DNA from: Plantago major
Lineage: Eukaryota > Streptophyta > Magnoliopsida > Lamiales > Plantaginaceae
NCBI GenBank assembly: GCA_026545765.1
Contig: CM048844.1
Coordinates: 18,484,237-18,548,236 of the forward strand
Direction: 5' to 3'
DNA length: 64,000 nucleotides
Shown here: positions 47,701 to 60,739 of the stretch, piece after piece
How positions within the stretch are numbered: the first letter of the stretch is position 1
Layout: the number at the start of each line of letters is the position of its first letter
Notes under the pieces: model-generated
What the model saw: only the letters and a program-made list of their open reading frames with translations
Databases searched by the model: none
What the model was told of the DNA's origin: nothing
Made by a program: the position numbers and the translations under genes

Positions 47701-50260
47701 AGGAAATAGTTTGAAAGAATCTATGCATAAATATGCTTTTAATGAATTATGATTTGAGCTACTTACTTCCTCAACAGAAGCTCAGTTCATTTTCTCGAAA
47801 CTTGTGCGGTTCGGTGTTCTTTCAGTGATCTTGACTTGGGGCTTCATCAATTTCCATTGATCAGGGAAGTCATAACTTTATCCTTGCATTTCTACTTACG
47901 AAATAGCTTTAAGTAGAAAGTATTGAATATTAGAAGAGATAAAGATAACCCAGATGAAGAATACTTGTCACTTGATTGTCATATACCTTCAAGTTTGAAG
48001 GCTCAGTGATGTATTCTTCAGAAACCTTGTTGGTCTCTGGATTTGTCTATGGCATTTCTGCCTTATCTTCTTCCTTCTCAGTTGGAGCTGTTAGAAACAT
48101 TTAATCATGAATAAGCACATAAACATTTTCTTGAAAAATTAGTGCTCTTTAAGAATCATTTACACAGCGTGCTCGATTTCTCAAGAGTTGAGGTTGAAGG
48201 ACCTCTTTTTGATGGTTGAAGCAAGCTTCTCGGCTTCCTCTTGTTTACTGCGTTTCTTTCAACTGTAACAAAGAAATTCTTATGAGGTAACAAGATTTAT
48301 AAGTATAAAATTTTTCACAAGGTAAGAGTTAAATCAGTCATTTACCTGAGCAGTTTCAGGCTGATTGGTCTCTGGAACTTGTGACCTTTCTATACATTGG
48401 TCGTCTTGTCCCAGTGCAGTTTCTTTGTTTGAAGTTTCTGGTACTTCACACCTTTCCTGAGTATGCAACTCAGTTGCCTCCCCTGGTTGATCATTCTGAG
48501 TAGATGTCTCAGTTTGATCCCTCTCAGTGAGTTGGGGAACCTGCTCATTTGCAGGATTTTCTTGACATCTTGTATTCTTTGGTAATTCGAAATGGAGTTC
48601 ATTTACCATTTCATCAACAACTTGTGGCTGTTGTGGTTGTTGTGTTTGTGGTTGTTGTGGTTGTCTGGAAGCAGAAGATTGATCAGTAGAATGTTCTTCC
48701 AGATTTTTAGATGTGGCGTTTCCATCAGCATCTGCCAGCACTAAAATACCACTCATCAGGGCTTTGTGAAGTTGTTCAAGAGAAGCATTCCCTGATGATG
48801 TGTTTGCACCAACAACCTTTGCTATAGTCTCAGCAACCTGTGGTGTAGGTTCTTCTTCAGATACCTTATCACCAGTTACTTTTTCAGTAACCTTAGCCCT
48901 CTTTGTTCTTTCTAGGACTTGAGAGATGACTAGTTCATCATCTTCATCGTCAGAGCTCTCATCAGCATTGGGAACTGATTGGTCCATTATTCCTGCGGTT
49001 TCTGCAGATGGGGCTTGGTGCTTTTCACCACTCTTGGCAGCATTTATGAGTTCATCAGCAAGGCTTTCTGCATTAGTCGCAACATTTCTGAAAGCACTTT
49101 CTCTTGCTGAGTCTACTTGTTCAGTAGTTGATAACTCTTTTGCAGCATTGATGAGTTCATCTACCATTATCAGTTCATCGGCAGTGCCTGCAGATATCTG
49201 AGAATTGACAACCTCTTTGGGTGTGTCATCTAATTTGCCAGCAGACTTCTTTCTTGAAGTTCTGGGCTTCTTGGTCGCAACCTTTTCTTCAGATATCTTT
49301 TCAGACTTTCGCTTCTTAGGACCTTTCTGAGACCCAGTAACCTTTTTCATCAGATTTGTATACTCATATTTGTAGAGTAAGTTACTGTTGGCTATTTCAG
49401 CCGTCTCTCTGAGCTCAATGCCAAGTTTTTCCAGCAAGTAGCATATCTTCAGACCATAACCTACTGTGGCCTTTGGCTCAGCTAGTCCTTTGACAATCTT
49501 AGGCTCGAAGCCTTGAATCTTCTTCACGAATTTCATGAAGGCGTACTTTCCCCAGTTAAAAGGGTTTTCCAGCCTTTTGTCTTGTTGATTCAGCAAGAAC
49601 ATCATGATCCATCGTTCTTAGCTTATCCATTGACACCTCCTTGTAGACCATCAAAGCATCTGTGAAGAATGCAAGCCAGTACATCCCAGTGAACCAACAG
49701 ATGTCTGGTTCGGATGTCAGCAAGCTTGAACTCAGTGGGTGTATCTGATTTTTCAAGATCACACACGTCACTGTAAAGTTCTTTAACACCTTCAAGGAGT
49801 TCATCATCCTTGGTGTTTATTTCAAAATCCTTTCCAAGATTTTGAACCTCAAACAACTTACAGAAGGTTGTTAAGTCCAGAAGGATTTCCTTTCCTTAGA
49901 CTGAGGTTTTGATAGACACTATTTGGTGCCTTGGATACACAGAAATAATCACAGGTTGTTGTAAAATTCCAACACATCGAGTGATGAAATTCCACTTGGG
50001 CGAGCAGATAGAAAACCCTTGATTTGTGCCTCTTCAAGCATGTCAAGAATCAATTTTCTGTCAGTTTGGTTTTCTATTGCAGCAATGAGGTATTCCTCAA
50101 CCATGGCACCACCCCAAATCATTCTGTGACTTGAAGTCCAATGGTCAGGATTAAAAACTCCTACCAGTCGATTGTCCACAATAACCAACTCTGGTGCTTG
50201 CTTTTCAGCAGTACCAGTGGAGTATTGGGATTTCTGTGTTGAAGTGTTCTTGGAGGCCAT
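44743..50260 (-). pseudogene. Accessory gene (ORF3), copy 2
   Basis: Same gene as 12192-17799. ATG at 50258-50260 ('MASKNTSTQKSQ'), stop at 44743-44745. Exon 1 is better preserved here: 50260-49949, then 49856-49623, then an open 423-codon stretch (49605-48334) with 'WGKYAFMKFVKKIQGF', basic 'KKPRTSRKKSAGK' and the Q/P-rich block. Intron sites are shared with copy 1 (48263-48345; 47486-47563; also near 48095, 47990 and 47755). Exon 5 reads 'VQERKVDEDQTSKSQ' without the two stops of copy 1. The last exon carries the same C-terminal domain with shifts near 45110 and 44990. Product unknown; no membrane segment seen. Confidence 0.75.
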
Positions 50261-51040
50261 CTCTTTATATAGTGTAGGGATTTGGAATTGGTGTTTGAAA
50301 GAGATTTGATTTAGTGATTCTTTTCAGAAAAACTTAATCTTGATTTGCAAGAGAAGGATTTGCTATTTTTGTGCAAGATGAAATTTCGGATTAGGCAAAA
50401 GTGATTTCATTTGCCAAAATCCAGTTGAATCTCAACAGACAAATACATACAAATTGATTTTTTGTGTACGTATCTGTGATTTGCAAACAGGCGTGAGCAA
50501 AAGCTAGTTCGGCATTAAATGCTTAGTGGACCATGTCTGAATTTCAACAGTCCACTATTTACTGTGAATTAATTTCCACCGTACAGATCAATCGCTTAAC
50601 TTCATCGAGGGTCACCATTGCTTTTTCAGCAATGATCACAATCAGCAAGTGTAATTGTGCCCATTTAATGAATTTTGGCGACTTGCTATCTGAATCACAA
50701 TTCTGTATGACCAAGGACACTGTTCGCATCTGAATCTGTCTTATACTTAGGATTTTTCCAAGTTTTTCATCAAGATAGAAATAATGCGAGTTTCAAGAGA
50801 GTAGTTGACTGCAGATAGTTATATTATTCTCTTTTGTGTTCCCCGTTTATAGAGTGATTCAGATATCTGAGTTCCCGTCTCAGATATCTTAAGCTATCTT
50901 TTTCCTCTTTAGCCTTTTTGACTTCTGGATACCCGTTCCAGATTTCTCTTTTCTCTTTTACGGATACGTTCGAGATACCTCTTCTCTGGTTGCCGTTTGA
51001 TACCTATTCTCCGGTTGCCCGTTCGAGATACTGAACTCTT
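50261..51040 (-). other. Leader between pol and the accessory gene, copy 2
   Basis: Counterpart of 11419-12191. The proximal TATA-like 'actatataaagag' next to the ATG is kept. The distal 'ctatatatatagg' of copy 1 is replaced by 'caactggattttgg'. No gene. Confidence 0.5.
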
Positions 51041-54000
51041 CGGTTCATTGGTAGTTCCATTAGTCCAAGACTATGTCTTAAGGCTAAGAATCTACTTTCT
51101 TGTAGTGGCTTAGTGAAGATATCTGCAAGTTGGTCTTCAGTGCCAATCTTGAGTATCTCTATATTGCCCTTTTCAACATGGTCTCTGATGAAGTGATGTC
51201 TAACATCAATGTGCTTTGTTACGGCATGAAATTTAGGATTACGTGTGTAATAGCACTTGTGTTGTCACGAAAATGGGAGTTTTCTTCTCATCGAGTCCAT
51301 AGTCTTTAAGTTGTTGTTTTATCCACAATTTGTGTTGCACAACAACCGTGACAATATATTATTTCTCTGTGGTAGAAGTTGCAATTGAGTTTTGATTCTT
51401 GCTAAACCATGAGATAAGTCTAGTACCGAACCGGCAAGTTCTGAGGGGCTTTTCCTATCAGCGTTGATCCAAAGATAATCGACATCCGAGTACCCCTAAA
51501 CTCAATCCACTTTCTTTAGGATACCACAATCCTACATCTACTGTACCCTTTACATACCTTAATATTTTCATAGCAATGTTGTAGTGTGTTTGCATTGGAT
51601 TTGTCTGAAATCTAGCACATACTCCAACGGCATATTGAATATCAGGTCTACTTGCAGTGAGGTAAAGTAGTGAACCTATCAATTTCCTATACTTATGTTC
51701 TTCAACACTCTTATCTGATTCAGTATAGGTCATTTTGGTTCCAATGCTCATAGGTATCTTAGCATTCTTTTCAGAAGGCTTAAGATTGAATTTTGTGAGC
51801 ATATCTTTTGCATACTTTGTTTGACTAATGAATATTCCATCATTGAGTTGCTTGACTTGCAATCCTAGGAAATAATTCATTTCTCCCATCATGCTCATCT
51901 CAAACTTGCTTTTCATGAGATTTGCAAAGTCATTACAAAGTTGCTTGTCCTTAGATCCAAATATGATGTCATCAACATATACTTGAACTAAGAGTAGTTT
52001 CCCGTCATGATTTAAGGTGAATAAGGTTTTATCAACTTCACCTTTCTTGAAACCACTTTCCAGAAGGTATTTGGCCAAAGTGTCATACCATGCTCTTGGA
52101 GCCTGTTTCAGTCCATACAGAGCTTTCTGTAGTTTATAGACCATTCTACTTTCTGAGGAAACTTCAAAGCCAGGTGGTTGCTCAACATAAACTTCTTCTG
52201 CAAGTTCTCCGTTTAAGAATGCACTTTTGACATCCATCTGATAAACTTTGAAATTTTTATGAGCTGCAATTCTAGAAAGAGTCTTATTGCATCTAATCTG
52301 GCAACTGGTGCATATGACTCGTCAAAATCTAAGCCTTCAGTCTGGGTAAATCCCTTGGCAACCAATCTTGCTTTGTTTCTGGTTATTTCACCAGATTCAT
52401 TCATCTTGTTTCTGAAAACCCATTTAGTTCCAATCACAGACATTCCTTCTATAAATGGAACTAGTTTCCAGACTTTGTTTCTCTCAAATTGATCCAACTC
52501 TTCTTGCATTGCAGAGATCCAGTCTTGGTCTTCTAATGCTTCTTCTATATTTTTAGGTTCAATATTCGAGATGAAACATCCAAAGAGAGATTTAGCATTT
52601 TCAGCTACTGCTCTCCTAGTCCTAACACCCTGATTAATTGGTCCAAGTATATCCTTTGTAGGATGATCTTTGATCCATCTCATCATAGGTTTAGTGCTAG
52701 TAGGATCAATATCCAAGTGATCTTAATGTGAATCACTAAGATTTTGATTTGATACCTTTTCAGTATCTGAGATATCTGACATATGGGAAATGTCATTGAT
52801 ATCTGACAATTTTTCAGTGTTAGAGATATCTGAAACATGCATTTCAACATTCTTATTTTCAGATACCTCTTCATGATGAAGGTTCTCAGTAACCTGTTCC
52901 ATTTCTGGAAAACTAATAGGAAATTCCTCATCATGTCTGTGAGTCATCTTGTTGTTACTAGGCTTTTCAAGCTTTTCTACGTCAGAGTCATCCTCACTTT
53001 CCATAATGATGTTTCTCCTTTCTGAGGATTCTTCTTTAGAATCCCTCGATAGTTCTTGAACCTTTACGAGATTTCATCATTAGGAGGTGTTTTCTTATTT
53101 CCTTCATAGAATACAACGTGGCTGATTCTTCAATTTTCTTTGTTCTTTTGTTGTAAACTCTGTAAGCTTTCTTTGTTGTGGAATAGCCAAGAAAAACACC
53201 TTCATCGCCTTTGGTTGAAATGTTCTCGATAATCTTTCCCATTGTTTAGAACAAAACATCTACAAAATACTCTCGGATGTTTGATATTAGGGGTCTACCA
53301 ACCAAGATTTCATAGGGAGTCTGTCATGGTGTTTGTTTATCAAACATCTGCATTACGAGTGTAAATTTGTGTTACTGCTTCAACCCAATAAATTTCACTT
53401 ACTTGATTAATCACTAGCATTGTCCTTGCGGCTTCTTTAAGGGTTCATTTTTCCTTTACGCAACACCATTTTGTTGAGGTGTTCTTACAGAGGAAAGTTG
53501 GTGTTGTATACCTTTGGTCTGAAACTCCTTTATGTCTTTGGTTGACAAACTCGGTACCATGGTGCATTACGATTGCAGATACCTTGTCATTTTCATGACT
53601 TCAAGCTTTTTCACAAGTTTGGTATCTCCACCACGCATCGATTTGTGTTTGAGAAAGACAACCAGTGAATCTTGAGAAGTCATCTACAACAACCAGACCA
53701 TACTTCTTTCCTGCATAACTAGTTACAGATGATTCAAATAGATCCATATGTAAAAGTTGCAGTGGTCTAACACTAGAGTGTCTGATTTTGGACTTGAAAG
53801 AGATCTTAGATTGTTTCCCCATCTGACAGGCAGAACAGATACCATCCTTTCTGAAAGATGTTCTGGTATGACCAACCACTAACTCTTTCTTGGCAAGTCT
53901 ATTCAGAGTTTTAAAGTTCAAGTGACTCATTCTTTTGTGCCATAACCAGTGCTCTTCTGTGTGACCAGATTGACTCACCATGAGACATTCTTCATTTGTG

Positions 54001-54840
54001 GCAGATGCCCAATCGGCAACATAAAGATCGCCTTTCCGACCAACTAAGGTATGCTTTGACTCATTGTCAATTAGTTTGCGATGTTTAGCTTTGAATTTTA
54101 TAGTAAAACCCTTATGCTGGCTCATGCTAAATAGATTATATTTCAAATCCTTAACATATGTCGTCGGTGATTGTTAAAGTCCCCAATTTAGCGTTGCAAA
54201 TCGAGAGAGGATTTAATTCTCCTCCAAAATCGATATCCGGTCCTGTGTTGCAAGCTTTGTAATCAACCAGTTGCTTTCTCTGTCATGTGCTTTCGCATCC
54301 ACTATCAAATAGCCATTGTGCTTTGGTCCAGTTGGCATTACGCACACTGAAAGCAGGAGATTAGGTTCTCATATCTTTGATGGAACCGTCGAATTAAAAG
54401 TTCTTCCAAGAGGAATCCATTTTGAATGAATTTCTTTGAAATATGCTTTTGTCGGCAGAACGTAAGGAGAATTCTTTTGAATGAATGTTATCATTAGTAA
54501 GAATTATTTTCTTCCTTGGTGTGTTCCTAGGTGCTCCATATGATGCTTTCAGATACTGTCAGTTTACGAGTTTGCTTTCACAAACTTAGCCTTCCTTGAT
54601 TTCTTCTAGCAGCATTGATTTTCATGGCTTGATTTAACTTCCACTTCGATAATTGCTTTGAGCAATTCTAGCTTCGACCATCGTTCTTGCTCCTGTTTGT
54701 ACTCATGAGCAAGTTGTTTTCCGATGCCTTTGTAGCCAATACCGTTTCGAGCACTTGAAGCTATCTGAGATCTTTTCTCAGCAGCTTTGCTAGTCTCTGG
54801 TTGATCCAATTTATTTCCTGAAAAAGTGACATGGGAGAAG
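51041..54840 (-). pseudogene. pol: pol of copia copy 2 (broken, 5'-truncated)
   Basis: Order on the minus strand: Gag-Pol junction remnant (54840-54606), protease D-S-G at about 54296-54312, integrase zinc-binding and core regions (54146-53601, 'RMSHLNFKTLNRL', 'VVVDDFSRFTG'), damaged integrase C-terminus (53600-53040), acidic linker (53004-52723), RT (52716-51458). The RT is nearly continuous, with one shift at about 52220-52240, and includes '[12 protein letters not shown]', '[12 protein letters not shown]' and YVDD near 51970-51981. RNase H (about 51450-51100) is shifted several times. It lacks the foldback insertion of copy 1. Confidence 0.88.
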
Positions 54841-56886
54841 AACAACTGTTGGAAGAAGAACAATAGCTCCATCTTCAACTGGAAGATCAAATAGCTAAAT
54901 CCAGAGATAAGATTGATCAACTACAAGATCTATACTTAGAAGAAATGATTGCTTACTCTGAGGTTAAAGAGCTACGGGATGCTGCGCAAGAGATCACCAA
55001 AGAACTCGATATTGAAGAAGTATCTGAAGTCAAGCATGATGCTAAGGCTGCATCTTCTTCGAAAGAAGTACCATCCTCCTCCCAGAAAGGAAAGAAACCA
55101 ATCTCTGAGATGGTTGCTGGACTCGATACGATCGATGAAAATGTCCAAGAGGATGCTGGGCTAATCACTCAAATGATGAAGAAGACAAGACTTTGGCAGA
55201 GCACCGCCATGAACATTTAGCGGTTTCTCACTTGAAAAGGAAGTTGATTGCTCCTACAATATTCAACAAACTGCCAAACGTCCACTCCCATGAATACATG
55301 AGCAGTGCAATCTTGGCTACTCTGAACAAGGAGATGTCTTCACAGAACAAGGAAGTAATTGCCTCAGTCCCCTCTGAAATGAGAAAGTTCACTGAGCTCA
55401 TCACTCAGAGAACAACTAGCATAGTCATTGCTCAGAAAGATCTGGGAATGATAAGGGACGATGATGTGTCTTTAGCGGAAAAAGCTTTCCAAGAGGCAAG
55501 TTACACTACTGGAAAAGCAGATGCCATCCTAGGCCCATTGGCAGAGCTCACTGATAAGGACAATGGACTTATCAAGCAAAATCAGGAGCTCAAAGCCGAA
55601 CTTCAGAAGTTGGTCACTGCCTATATAATTTTCTACAAGGGCATTTTGACTCTCTCTCTCAGATTCCTTTATGAGACTGAGTCAGCCAACAATGACTAAG
55701 GGGGAAAGAAAGTACAAATCTGGACCTCAAAGTCAGGGGGAATGGGAAGAAGGAGAAGAAAACACGAAGAAATCTGGAGCTGGTGCGGCTCAGAAAGGAA
55801 GAAGAAAAACTTCCCAGCCACCACTCAGAATCAATGAACCCTCCTCTAGCCTAGCTGCTTCCCAGAAACCTACTGAAGGAACCAAAATGGTAACAAGGGC
55901 CATGGCACAGAAACCTCCAAGGAGTACCAAGGCTCCAAGGAGAAGACAAGTTAGAGGGATTGATGAATCTTCTGAAGAAGAAGAAGAAGGTCAAATCAAG
56001 TCCCAGGGCAATGAAGAAGGCTGTAAAACTCTCACAAGATCTAATCTTGATGATGATGAGGAAACTGATGAAGATGAAGCTCCTCTTCACAGAAAAAGGA
56101 AAATTGAAAGCCTATCGAGCCCATAGTCGCCAAAGCCACTAGCAACTAAAACACCCTGGAAATACCAAGTCTATCCGGTGGTGGTTCTTCAAGCAACAAC
56201 CCCAAAGAGAATTCAAGAGAGAAGGAGCAGTGAGGCGAGAAAAGACAAAGTCAACTTCCACTCAGGCCAGAAGAAGCCAAAATAGAGTATGTGAAGTATG
56301 ACAATGATTCCTCTGTCTACAGGTGCATCAATCAGAAAAATGGCTATTGGATTCTGGAACTTAAGCATCTATTGGTAAATTCAAGATTTCCAGAACCAAT
56401 CCATAAACAACTTATGGCATGGAGAAAGGATAAACCTACCTTGATCAACACCAATCACATCAAAGCATGGTTGGATTTTGAAGTTGTCAAGAGAACTGAA
56501 GCCATGAAGAAGGACCTCTCTGATGATTGTCCATATGGAAAGCCAGATGATGTGCACAAAATTCTGAATATCACTGGAACAGGCACAAGACCAAGACTCG
56601 CTGTGGAACCCTATGAATCGTTCTATCTGACAGAAGATCAATACAAGGGTGACATCAGATATCTGAAGATTATCTACGAATACTTCAAGCTTTGGATATC
56701 GTAATAGAGCATGCCTGGAAGTGGGGAAAGTACCTATGGGTCAAACATTCTGTCAAGAAAAATCCTACCAAAACCTACAAAGAGGTCTGTGGATTTGCCA
56801 GAGACACAGAGATGCTCGTCAGAACTCTTCTCTATGATTATTCTGATGACATCAAAAGGTTTGGAGATAGGAAATTTGCAGACTGA
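54841..56886 (+). pseudogene. Accessory gene (ORF3), copy 3, 3' part only
   Basis: Starts mid-exon 6 at the point matching 15722 of copy 1. Frames 54945-55220, 55193-55699, 55671-56126, 56291-56704 and 56692-56886 overlap in series and are separated by small shifts. The C-terminal domain (56291-56886) is almost residue-identical to copy 1, including 'CPYGKPDDVH' and the final 'RFGDRKFAD' before TGA (56884-56886). The N-terminal half and the introns were lost with the rearrangement at 54840. Confidence 0.82.
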
Positions 56887-57265
56887 TCCATAGAAATACT
56901 GTTGAAGACTTGAAGATTGAAGACTAGTCTATTAGGATGTTTACTTGGAGCTTGGTTACTCCTGTTGTCCTAATTTACTATGTAGTTTTTGTATTTTTGC
57001 TGACTGAGCTTAACTGTATCATGTATTGAAGTTATCTGTAATCTTTATTTGTAACTTATCTGAAGAACTTACTCTCAGATAGTATTCTATAAAAGATAAC
57101 TTGTCAGCAAAGATCACACCTTGTGATTTGGTTGATGTTTACTTTCTGCACTTAACTATATGAATTGAAAGATCATAATAAATGATTAAGTGGTGGATTA
57201 TTTCCTCATCCAGATTTGTAATAGGTAAAGATAGTCATCGTTGACTGATCAAAAAGTGGGAAATT

Positions 57266-58992
57266 TGTTGGGAAATTTCTTGAGAAATTTGTTAGGAATT
57301 TTTTGTAAGATATTTTGTAAAGAATATCTATTTAGTTTTGATCAGCAACATGATGACTTATCTTAGTCTCAGAAAGGTGATTAGTACTCTTGGTTCACTT
57401 GAACATTGTAAAAGAGGAAACCCACTAAGTATGATAGTCTAGCTAATCTTGTATAGGATGTTAGGTCTCAAAATGTAATTTTTATTTTATGAAGAGAAGA
57501 CCAAGAAGAAGACATCCAGGCAGAAAGCTCAACGACATTCAAGACTTGAAGAAAACTGCACAAGATTACTGAATCTGTTGTTCAGATATCTTAGCCAGAT
57601 ATCTTGAAGACACGAATAGTTTCAAACTAACTGTGTCACAATAGATATCTGAGAAATAAGAGACATATCTGAAAACAAGGAAAGTGTCCACAGATATCTA
57701 TTCTCAGATACCTTGAGCATTAACCACGTTTCTGAAAAAGGAACATATATATTGCAAACAAAGTTGTTTCAATAAATACAAGTGGTATCTAAAGATTAAA
57801 GATAAGGACGTGCAAAGAATCAGATAACACTAGTCTCGACATAAAGCATAGTTCCGTTGACACTACAGACAAAAGTATAGTACAATGCATTTAATGCACT
57901 GACGGAGATGTGCGAATAAAAGCAGCGGCTTCCGAGAAGAAGACAAAACTGCATAAAGATTATACACAGATATCGATAGTTCAATTTGAGCTAACGGATA
58001 CTATTCAAACGGTACTCAAATTCATCTATAAATATCAACACTTAGATCGCTTGAGAGAACACACGTAACCTCGGACACGACATAACTTGAAAACGCCAAC
58101 GCCTCTTACTCTCTCAAAGCAACTTACTTACTCACAAAGCTTTACATTGCGACCAAAGCTTTTGATCTTGAGTAAACATTGAAGTTCTAAGTGTCCGATC
58201 CTAAACAAGCAAAGCTATACGTGAAGGAGTCAAAAGATCAACTATCCGAGATTCATTCTCTTGAGCAGATATCATAAGACTGGGTCAAGAAATCGAACAA
58301 GATACCATCTGTTGTAAAGTGTATTAAGTAACAGTTCACGAGCTATCTGATTAACTGAAAAGTTATTAAGACGCTCATATGACAACTCAAACCAAAACCA
58401 ACACCATAACTGGCGTGGAGTACAGGAAGTACTTAGTTTGAAAAATCAGGGAATAACTCCAAGGTTACCGGAGTATAGGAAGTACTTGATTTGGGAAAAC
58501 TAAGGAATAACTCCAAGGTTATTGAGTATAGGAAGTACATAGCTTGGGAAGCTAGGGAATAACTCAAAGGTTTCTGAGTATAGGAAGTACTTGGCTGTGA
58601 AAGCCGGGGAACAACTCAGGGGGAACATTTGGTTGGGAACCAATTGTTAAGAATCTTAGAATAGGATTATTGTAAGGAGAACTCAATTATCTGTTCTAGT
58701 GAATTATAGGTCTCTGATAGACCGAAGTGGATTAGTTGGAGGATTACGCCACCTCCAGATACCACTATACTTGCTGTGTTATTTACGTTTCTGTATTTAC
58801 ATTTCAGCAACACACATACACATATTAAATATTTCTGCACTTATCTTTATTAAGTCTTCCGCACTCTGATTCTAAGTATCAGATATCTATTCAGATATCT
58901 GAGAAATAGTTGTTATCGACAAAAGTTTTTAAAAGACTATTCACCCCCCCCCCCCCCCCTAGTCTTTTACTTTGCCGTTATCTGGACCAACA
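57266..58992 (+). repeat. 3' LTR of copia copy 3
   Basis: 1.73 kb, TGTTGGGAAATTTC...GGACCAACA, TATA near 58026, tandem ~52-bp array at about 58415-58620, and the longest C run of the family (about 16-17) near 58944. A patch at 57830-58340 shows many CTG-site differences from the 5' LTR. Confidence 0.93.
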
Positions 58993-60531
58993 GATGGGAA
59001 GCTTGTGTTGTTCCCGAACGGTAGATCGAAGTAAGTATTATGCATTTGTATATAGAACATAACTTAATTGAGATAATTTATGTCACATCATTATTGTACT
59101 ATACTAATTAATATTCATTTTTTGTATCTTATACATTGATAACAGGTTATGGCCTCCAGAGGCTAGCAATAAACTCAGTGAGATCATCAGGGGCAAGAGG
59201 GAGATGCCAAGGGGTAGAAGTGGTCGAAGATCTCGGACCGGCTGAAGCATGAGTACTTTAATGAGTTGCGGGTAAGTTTAAATATGACATTCCTTTATTT
59301 GTTATTATAATCGTTGTTTTAATGTGAGTGGTATGTTAGCCACTAAACTTGGGTAATATGTTAGTCACCACTGTGTTAGTACATTTTAGGACAATGTGAG
59401 TGGTATGTTAGCCATTAAACTTGGGTGATATGTTAGTCACCATTGAATATATTCTGTTGTGTTATCTTATTAAATTAATGTCTCGGTTAATGTTATGTAA
59501 TTTGGATGTTGTGTGGAATTGGGAATGTAGAAAACATACTTCATTCCCAACCGATTGCTCCCCCAGATATGGTCTGCATTCTAGACGCTGGGGTCAGATT
59601 TGTATAAGCATATGGTTAATAAAATGAAAAGAAAGGGCGTTAGGCCAGCATGGTGTGGACCGGAGGAGTGGGAGCTTTGGGAGAAGCACTGGCAGCTTGA
59701 TGCGACCAAGCAGATTGCGGCCCAGAACAGAGAGAACCGGCTGACTGAGCCGTCTGATGGTACCGGGGTGGCCATGCACCACTATGGGTCGCGATCTGTT
59801 GCTACGGATTACCGTAAATCGGTAAGTGTACATCTAATTTGTCATTTTATTCGTACATGTGTTTTGTGTTTTTATATTCCATACACTTAATTACTAGCTA
59901 AATGTTTGCATATATACGTACGTTCTTCAGGTGTCGGCTGGGGAGGAGAAGAGCGCACTGACGCTCTTTTAAAGAGCCAAGCTGAAGAACGGGAGATGGG
60001 TTGACAGCAAGTCCGAGGCTATTGCGGTACGCTAATTTTGGTTAAAGTTCATATTTGTGTGGTACAAGTTATTTTGAAAAAACTGTAACTCATGATATAT
60101 GCACTTTACGATTTCAGGCTGAGGTGGATAGGCAGCTCGCCGATGCGGGTGAGGAGCTGACAATTGAACAACAAAACAACATCTTCTTAGCCGTCAACCC
60201 AATGGACAACAAAGGCCGAGTATATGGATTGGGGAGTTTCGGCCCTGTGGTGACTACTCCTAGCTACTCAACATCCCAACAATCTAGAAATCAACTTTTC
60301 ACACAGGAGCAGGTCTCGGAGATGGTGCAGTCACAGGTTGCGGCACAGGTGCAGGCACATGCACATGCACATGCACAAGCACAGGCGGAGTTAGCTAGAG
60401 TTCAGGAGGAACACCGGCAGCAGCTGGAGCGGCTAGCTAGACAACAACAGGAGGATACCCAGCGTCTTCAGCAACAGATGCAGGCTTTCATGGCCACGTT
60501 CCATCACCAGCCACCCCCGTCCGGTAGTTAG
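58993..60531 (+). pseudogene. CACTA 2 second gene (plant transposase family 24 type), broken
   Basis: Exons: 58993-59031 ('DGKLVLFPNGRSK'), intron, about 59146-59271 ('WPPEASNKLSEIIRGKREMP', with a TGA at about 59245), a long intron, 59600-59821 ('CGPEEWELWEKHW', 'GVAMHHYGSRSVATDY'), intron, 59931-60027 (with a stop after 'ALTLF'), intron, and the last exon 60118-60531 with 'VNPMDNKGRVYGLGSFGP' and a glutamine/alanine-rich coiled-coil tail containing a 'catgca' run. This is the accessory CACTA protein thought to bind subterminal repeats. The start of the gene lies beyond the copia insertion and is lost. Confidence 0.72.
59319..59450 (+). repeat. Tandem duplication in the CACTA 2 intron
   Basis: 'aatgtgagtggtatgttagc' and the following ~55 bases ('actaaacttgggtaatatgt...agtcaccac') occur twice at a spacing of about 74 bp. 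Intronic, non-coding. Confidence 0.7.
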
Positions 60532-60739
60532 ATTTGGACTTATGTTTTTCTGACTTCTTACTTTAAACTATATGTATGGATATATTTCATTTCAGTACGG
60601 ATAATTTGTATTTTGTCGAATGATTTCTGTTTAATTAAAACAATTTCATTATTTTGGATTTACTATCGGATATTTTATCAAAATGAAATAGGTGAAATAT
60701 GAAAACAGGCAACAAAATTTTTAAAAAAATTTAAAAATC

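Larger units (their letters stand above)
43104..54840 (-). mobile_element. Sirevirus-like copia copy 2, reversed and 5'-truncated
   Basis: On the minus strand: pol from its protease region (54840) to about 51045, leader, accessory gene (50260-44743), polypurine tract and one LTR (44359-43104). Its 5' LTR and gag are missing. The left edge is exactly the LTR terminus TGTTGGTCC next to CACAG, as after a true integration into copy 3 gag. The right edge is a break in pol joined to accessory-gene sequence of copy 3. Confidence 0.88.
39614..58992 (+). mobile_element. Sirevirus-like copia copy 3, interrupted
   Basis: Outer LTRs 39614-41314 and 57266-58992 share private variants ('ttaggaattttttgtaag', 'aaaaaggaacatatatattg') not seen in copy 1, so they belong to one insertion. 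Kept: 5' LTR, primer site, gag (41430-43103), 3' part of the accessory gene (54841-56886) and 3' LTR. pol and the front of the accessory gene are replaced by copy 2. No target duplication is visible; the first T of the left LTR is A. Confidence 0.88.
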
